DNA of 64,000 bases, from positions 248,001 to 312,000 of the forward strand of contig JADJSV010000020.1 of the NCBI GenBank assembly GCA_016711505.1, given 5' to 3'. Shown here in pieces: positions 61,118 through 64,000 of the stretch (the first letter of the stretch is position 1; each line of letters opens with the position of its first letter). The stretch is from Bacteroidota bacterium (GTDB lineage: Bacteria > Bacteroidota > Bacteroidia > AKYH767-A > 2013-40CM-41-45). Below the pieces are notes generated by a model, which made no database searches, had not been told where the DNA came from, and saw only the letters and a list, made by a program, of their open reading frames with translations. Position numbers and translations under genes: made by a program.

Positions 61118-62788
61118 TTAATTGACAATAAGTTTTCTTCTCGCCACTCCGGTTTTATTCGTCAATTCTACCATGAAGAAATTTCCTTTTAAAGAACCTA
61201 TCACTAAACTCGATATTTGATTTTCTCGTGTTGAGTAAACTTGTTTGCCTGTAATATCTAATATTTTTATTGCATCAACTGGCTCGTTAAAGTAAATTTT
61301 ATCGGATGCAGGAACAGGGTAGAGAAGTATATTCTTGTTTTCCGATAATTCATCAGTCGTTGCTGCACAAGAAGTAAAATTCCATCCTGCGTTATTTGTA
61401 GTATTTATACTATTAGCTCCTGCGTAATAATTATTTGGGCCGTAAACAAAAATATCGCTAATGTCCAGATAGTTGCCGCAAAAATCGTGGTTCATTTCTA
61501 TGGTGTCCTGAACTCCTGGAATACTGGAGCGTAGAATTATATTTTGTGAAGCTGACCCTGTTGCAAACAAATTATTGAATATTTGTTTTGCCTGCGGATC
61601 AAAAGTGTGTGTTGTATTTGGATGTAGCGTAAGGCTGTCGCAATAGAATGAAGTGTACTGGCCGTTTCCAAAAATTTCCATTGTTTGTATCTGGAGGCGT
61701 TTAGAATTTTCATAGTTAAATCCGGTGAACTTAGCATTCTTCATGCACATAGCTTTGTTAATGTCAACGTAACACACGTCTATACTATACCAGATCATTT
61801 CAAGATCAGCTGAAGAATAAACTTCATCTATTGAGAGTTGTCCTTCGCCGTATCGCAACTGTACAAAATCTGATGAGTCTGAACGTCCGTCAATTCGACC
61901 TAAAGTACAACCATCTACATCGATGATTATAGTATCAGCTGGATTTGCGTCTAATGTAATGTTATTTGTGTATCCAGCATGAAGGAAAAACTGGCAATCA
62001 CTATTTATTATTACTGAATCTATATTCCCGTTATCTACACTTGCGATCAGTCCGGGCGAATTTATTTCTACAATATTAAAACTTTTATAGTAAGCGTACA
62101 GGTACAGAGCATTGTTAAACACGAACCTAGAACTATCAGCATAAAAATGTTCTTGTGCGGTATTATTACGACCTTTTATTCCACCTGTTACATAAACATC
62201 AGAGGTTTCAAAATATAAACTTCTTGTGCCAAAATCATCATCTTTTATAAAATTGAATCTACATGTATTATTTTGTGTAAAAAAATTACCTGCAACAAAT
62301 CTAACAGTATCAGTACTGCAAAATTCATCAGACAGATTAAAATTTCCACCTGGACTATCAAACTTTATCCTAGAGTTTAGGGAATTAGAAGAAGATGTGA
62401 TATTTGAATTTCCATTGAAAATGAGTTCGCCGTAATAAGAAAAGTTGAAAAGAAAGTTCAATGTAAGGTCGCCGTTAATCCTTAGTATTACTGAATCGTG
62501 AACAGAGCTTATTTCAGGTGACAGATTGTTATTAAATATAAAGGAATTGCAAGAAGCGTCTGCGTCAATTACAAGAATAGCTGTGCGCTGGACAAAAGAA
62601 TTTTGATCGAAGATAACATTGTCGGTATAAGAAGGCACTGAACTATGGAATAAAGAACCTCCCGAAGAAGTTGCCCAATGATTATTATAATCACTCCAGT
62701 TGCCACTGTTATTTACCCAATAGTAATCTGTGCAAAACACATGTGTAGTTGAAATCGTGATAAGGAATAGAATATAAAATTGTTTCAT
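61118..62788 (-). CDS. Secreted protein with T9SS C-terminal sorting domain
   Basis: A 556-residue protein with signal peptide MKQFYILFLITISTTHVFC. The mature N-terminus has YYWVNNSGNWSDYNNHWATS, a motif frequent at the start of T9SS-exported proteins. The centre is a beta-rich, Asn/Ser/Thr-rich region without an enzyme signature, likely adhesin-like. The C-terminal 75 residues form a type A sorting domain (NILLYPVPASDKIYF, IKILDITGKQVYSTRE and FFMVELTNKTGVARRKLIVN), which T9SS removes or uses for surface attachment. Adjacent to a related gene upstream (34 bp), with which it shares GANS..N.G.NF..C just before the sorting domain. Confidence 0.88.
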   Translation of the reverse strand: MKQFYILFLITISTTHVFCTDYYWVNNSGNWSDYNNHWATSSGGSLFHSSVPSYTDNVIFDQNSFVQRTAILVIDADASCNSFIFNNNLSPEISSVHDSVILRINGDLTLNFLFNFSYYGELIFNGNSNITSSSNSLNSRIKFDSPGGNFNLSDEFCSTDTVRFVAGNFFTQNNTCRFNFIKDDDFGTRSLYFETSDVYVTGGIKGRNNTAQEHFYADSSRFVFNNALYLYAYYKSFNIVEINSPGLIASVDNGNIDSVIINSDCQFFLHAGYTNNITLDANPADTIIIDVDGCTLGRIDGRSDSSDFVQLRYGEGQLSIDEVYSSADLEMIWYSIDVCYVDINKAMCMKNAKFTGFNYENSKRLQIQTMEIFGNGQYTSFYCDSLTLHPNTTHTFDPQAKQIFNNLFATGSASQNIILRSSIPGVQDTIEMNHDFCGNYLDISDIFVYGPNNYYAGANSINTTNNAGWNFTSCAATTDELSENKNILLYPVPASDKIYFNEPVDAIKILDITGKQVYSTRENQISSLVIGSLKGNFFMVELTNKTGVARRKLIVN

Positions 62789-62822
62789 GTAGGTGTTTAA
62801 TAATTTCTTTTGAATGTCAAAT

Positions 62823-64000
62823 TTAATTGAAGACCATCTTTCCTGAATTGACTGAATTCCCTTGATTGTTTTTTAACTGATAAATATAAATACCATTCGC
62901 TTGATCATCTCTGTTTATTTCCGTTGTTAATCCTTCAATAGATTTCTGAATGACAACATTTCCGAGCAGGTCGTAAAGGACAAAAGTCATTTCTTCATTT
63001 ATTGTTGCCGGCAAAGTGACAACAAAACGGCTTGTTACAGGATTTGGATAAAGTACAATTGGCATAAGGTCTGCACTAGTTATATTGTTGATGACAGGAC
63101 AGGCTATAAAATTTAATCCGGTATTTCCGCCAAGATCAAAACTATTTGCTCCCACGAACCATGGAGCGCTTCCGGTAACTGCTATGTTTTCAAAATAAAC
63201 AAAATCTGTGCAAAGTGTATCGCCTGAATAATTAATGTTACAAGGAAATTGAATATTTGTTTTAAGCCTGCTTGGAAATCCGGCATCTGAAATTAATTCT
63301 AAGTGTCGCGTTACAGAAATATTGAAATTATCAAGAAGAAGATCTTGCCCTGGAGAATTAAAAATCAATGTATCTATTTGTGTTGTACCTGATAGACGGT
63401 TACTTATATTATTGATTTCAAATTTTTCAATTGATGAATTTGCCAGAGCGCAAGTTCCAGGTAATGCTGTTGTGCTCAATTCATTTACAGTTGATGAGTC
63501 CAGGTTTATGTTAGTTGCTGTGAATGAATTTCCAGTACAAGTGTAACAGGTTAAGTATCCCGTTCTGACGATATTCAAATCAAGATCAGTTGCGGAGAAA
63601 TTATCAGATAGGATAATGCAATTGTCAAAATCAAGTACAGAAGAATTCGCAATAGGAAGAAAATTAAAATTGGAACATGTTATAGTTGATGTGTCCATGT
63701 ACAAACTCATCGGATCGTTATTAAAAATCTGGAAATGATCATTTACAGTAATAGGAAAGCCGTTCGTCTTTAATTGACCCATACGGAGAAATAGTTTTTT
63801 TTCAGTTCTCAGATCATTTAGTAATTCAAAACTACCTCTTCCTTTTAGTTCAATTGATCTTTGAAGATATTCACTTCTTGAGTCAATAAAATTGATGCCG
63901 CTGTCACAAACGAGAGTAATAGGATAATCATAGTTTACTCTTGCAGTAAATAAGGAATCAGTTCTGAAATTACCATATATATTTATAAATGATGCATGAT
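62823..64000 (-). CDS. Secreted protein with T9SS sorting domain, C-terminal part (cut by window edge)
   Basis: The frame is open to base 64000: an internal ATG lies at 63782, but the reading continues upstream without a stop (for example YDYPITLVCDSGINFIDSRS), so the start is outside the window and at least 392 residues are present. The body is Ser/Thr/Asn-rich, without a recognised enzyme domain. Just before the sorting domain it has FVGANSFDLGGNTGLNF, parallel to YAGANSINTTNNAGWNF in the next gene. The C-terminal domain (MPIVLYPNPVTSRFVVTLP, FVLYDLLGNVVIQKS and NGIYIYQLKNNQGN) is a T9SS type A sorting signal. Probably a surface adhesin-like paralogue. Confidence 0.87.
   Translation of the reverse strand, partial: HASFINIYGNFRTDSLFTARVNYDYPITLVCDSGINFIDSRSEYLQRSIELKGRGSFELLNDLRTEKKLFLRMGQLKTNGFPITVNDHFQIFNNDPMSLYMDTSTITCSNFNFLPIANSSVLDFDNCIILSDNFSATDLDLNIVRTGYLTCYTCTGNSFTATNINLDSSTVNELSTTALPGTCALANSSIEKFEINNISNRLSGTTQIDTLIFNSPGQDLLLDNFNISVTRHLELISDAGFPSRLKTNIQFPCNINYSGDTLCTDFVYFENIAVTGSAPWFVGANSFDLGGNTGLNFIACPVINNITSADLMPIVLYPNPVTSRFVVTLPATINEEMTFVLYDLLGNVVIQKSIEGLTTEINRDDQANGIYIYQLKNNQGNSVNSGKMVFN

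Overview
This 64 kb window comes from the chromosome of a member of the Bacteroidota. The support is: an LpxC-FabZ fusion, two secreted proteins with type IX secretion (T9SS) C-terminal sorting domains, the T9SS regulator PorX, three DUF1573 proteins, a DAHP synthase-chorismate mutase fusion, a Bacteroidota-type promoter (TTTG, 19 bp, TACATTTG) before a tRNA cluster, and AT-rich spacers. I see no rRNA, CRISPR array, prophage or transposase. Genus and species cannot be told from the sequence alone.

Layout. 1-3902 (minus): tetR-type regulator, TolC-like channel, adaptor and RND pump (the pump runs off the left edge), a tripartite efflux operon. 4154-5063: a broken methyltransferase. 5245-7460 (plus): purB and a glycosyltransferase-like gene. 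7465-12910 (minus): ung (frameshifted), Omp85-like protein, hemE, MFS transporter and a deleted CCG-domain gene, closely packed. 13101-16724 (plus): tiny lipoprotein, OsmC, an envelope protein of unknown function, lipA, GAPDH. 17141-31513 (plus): small ORF, four tRNAs, tuf, tRNA-Trp, secE, nusG, rplK-rplA-rplJ-rplL, rpoB, rpoC and a DUF3467 gene, the classic translation/transcription cluster. 31600-39091 (minus): small unknowns, glutathione peroxidase, patatin-Omp85, metal-receptor-like protein, cystathionine beta-synthase, LolC/E-type permease. 39117-40328 (plus): NamZ-like. 40449-45120 (minus): aminotransferase, three DUF1573 paralogues, porX. 45558-52763 (plus): HD-domain hydrolase, then lpxD, lpxC-fabZ, lpxA, ABC ATPase, tsaE and an alanine dehydrogenase-like gene (frameshifted). 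53076-54545 (minus): small membrane protein, proline dehydrogenase. 54755-58169 (plus): shikimate-pathway operon DAHPS-CM, aroB, aroA (frameshifted). 58159-64000 (minus): HhH/barrel protein, small outer-membrane-type protein, two T9SS cargo proteins (the last is cut by the window edge).

Two patterns cut across genes. First, short tandem arrays, mostly of period 7 and one of period 5, begin at or just after the stop codons of several unrelated genes (lipA, the DUF3467 gene, namZ-like, patatin, putA, and porX with a longer repeat). Some have complementary partners that form hairpins. Second, at least five genes carry reading-frame lesions. Three (ung, ald, aroA) are repaired by one base in or beside a short homopolymer, which looks like sequencing error. 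The methyltransferase (three lesions, one a 10-bp tandem duplication) and the CCG gene (internal deletion) look more like real decay, although assembly error is not excluded. I did not find a clearly new multi-gene system. The stop-codon-linked arrays and a 121-bp two-tier palindrome at 52834-52954 are the most unusual structures.
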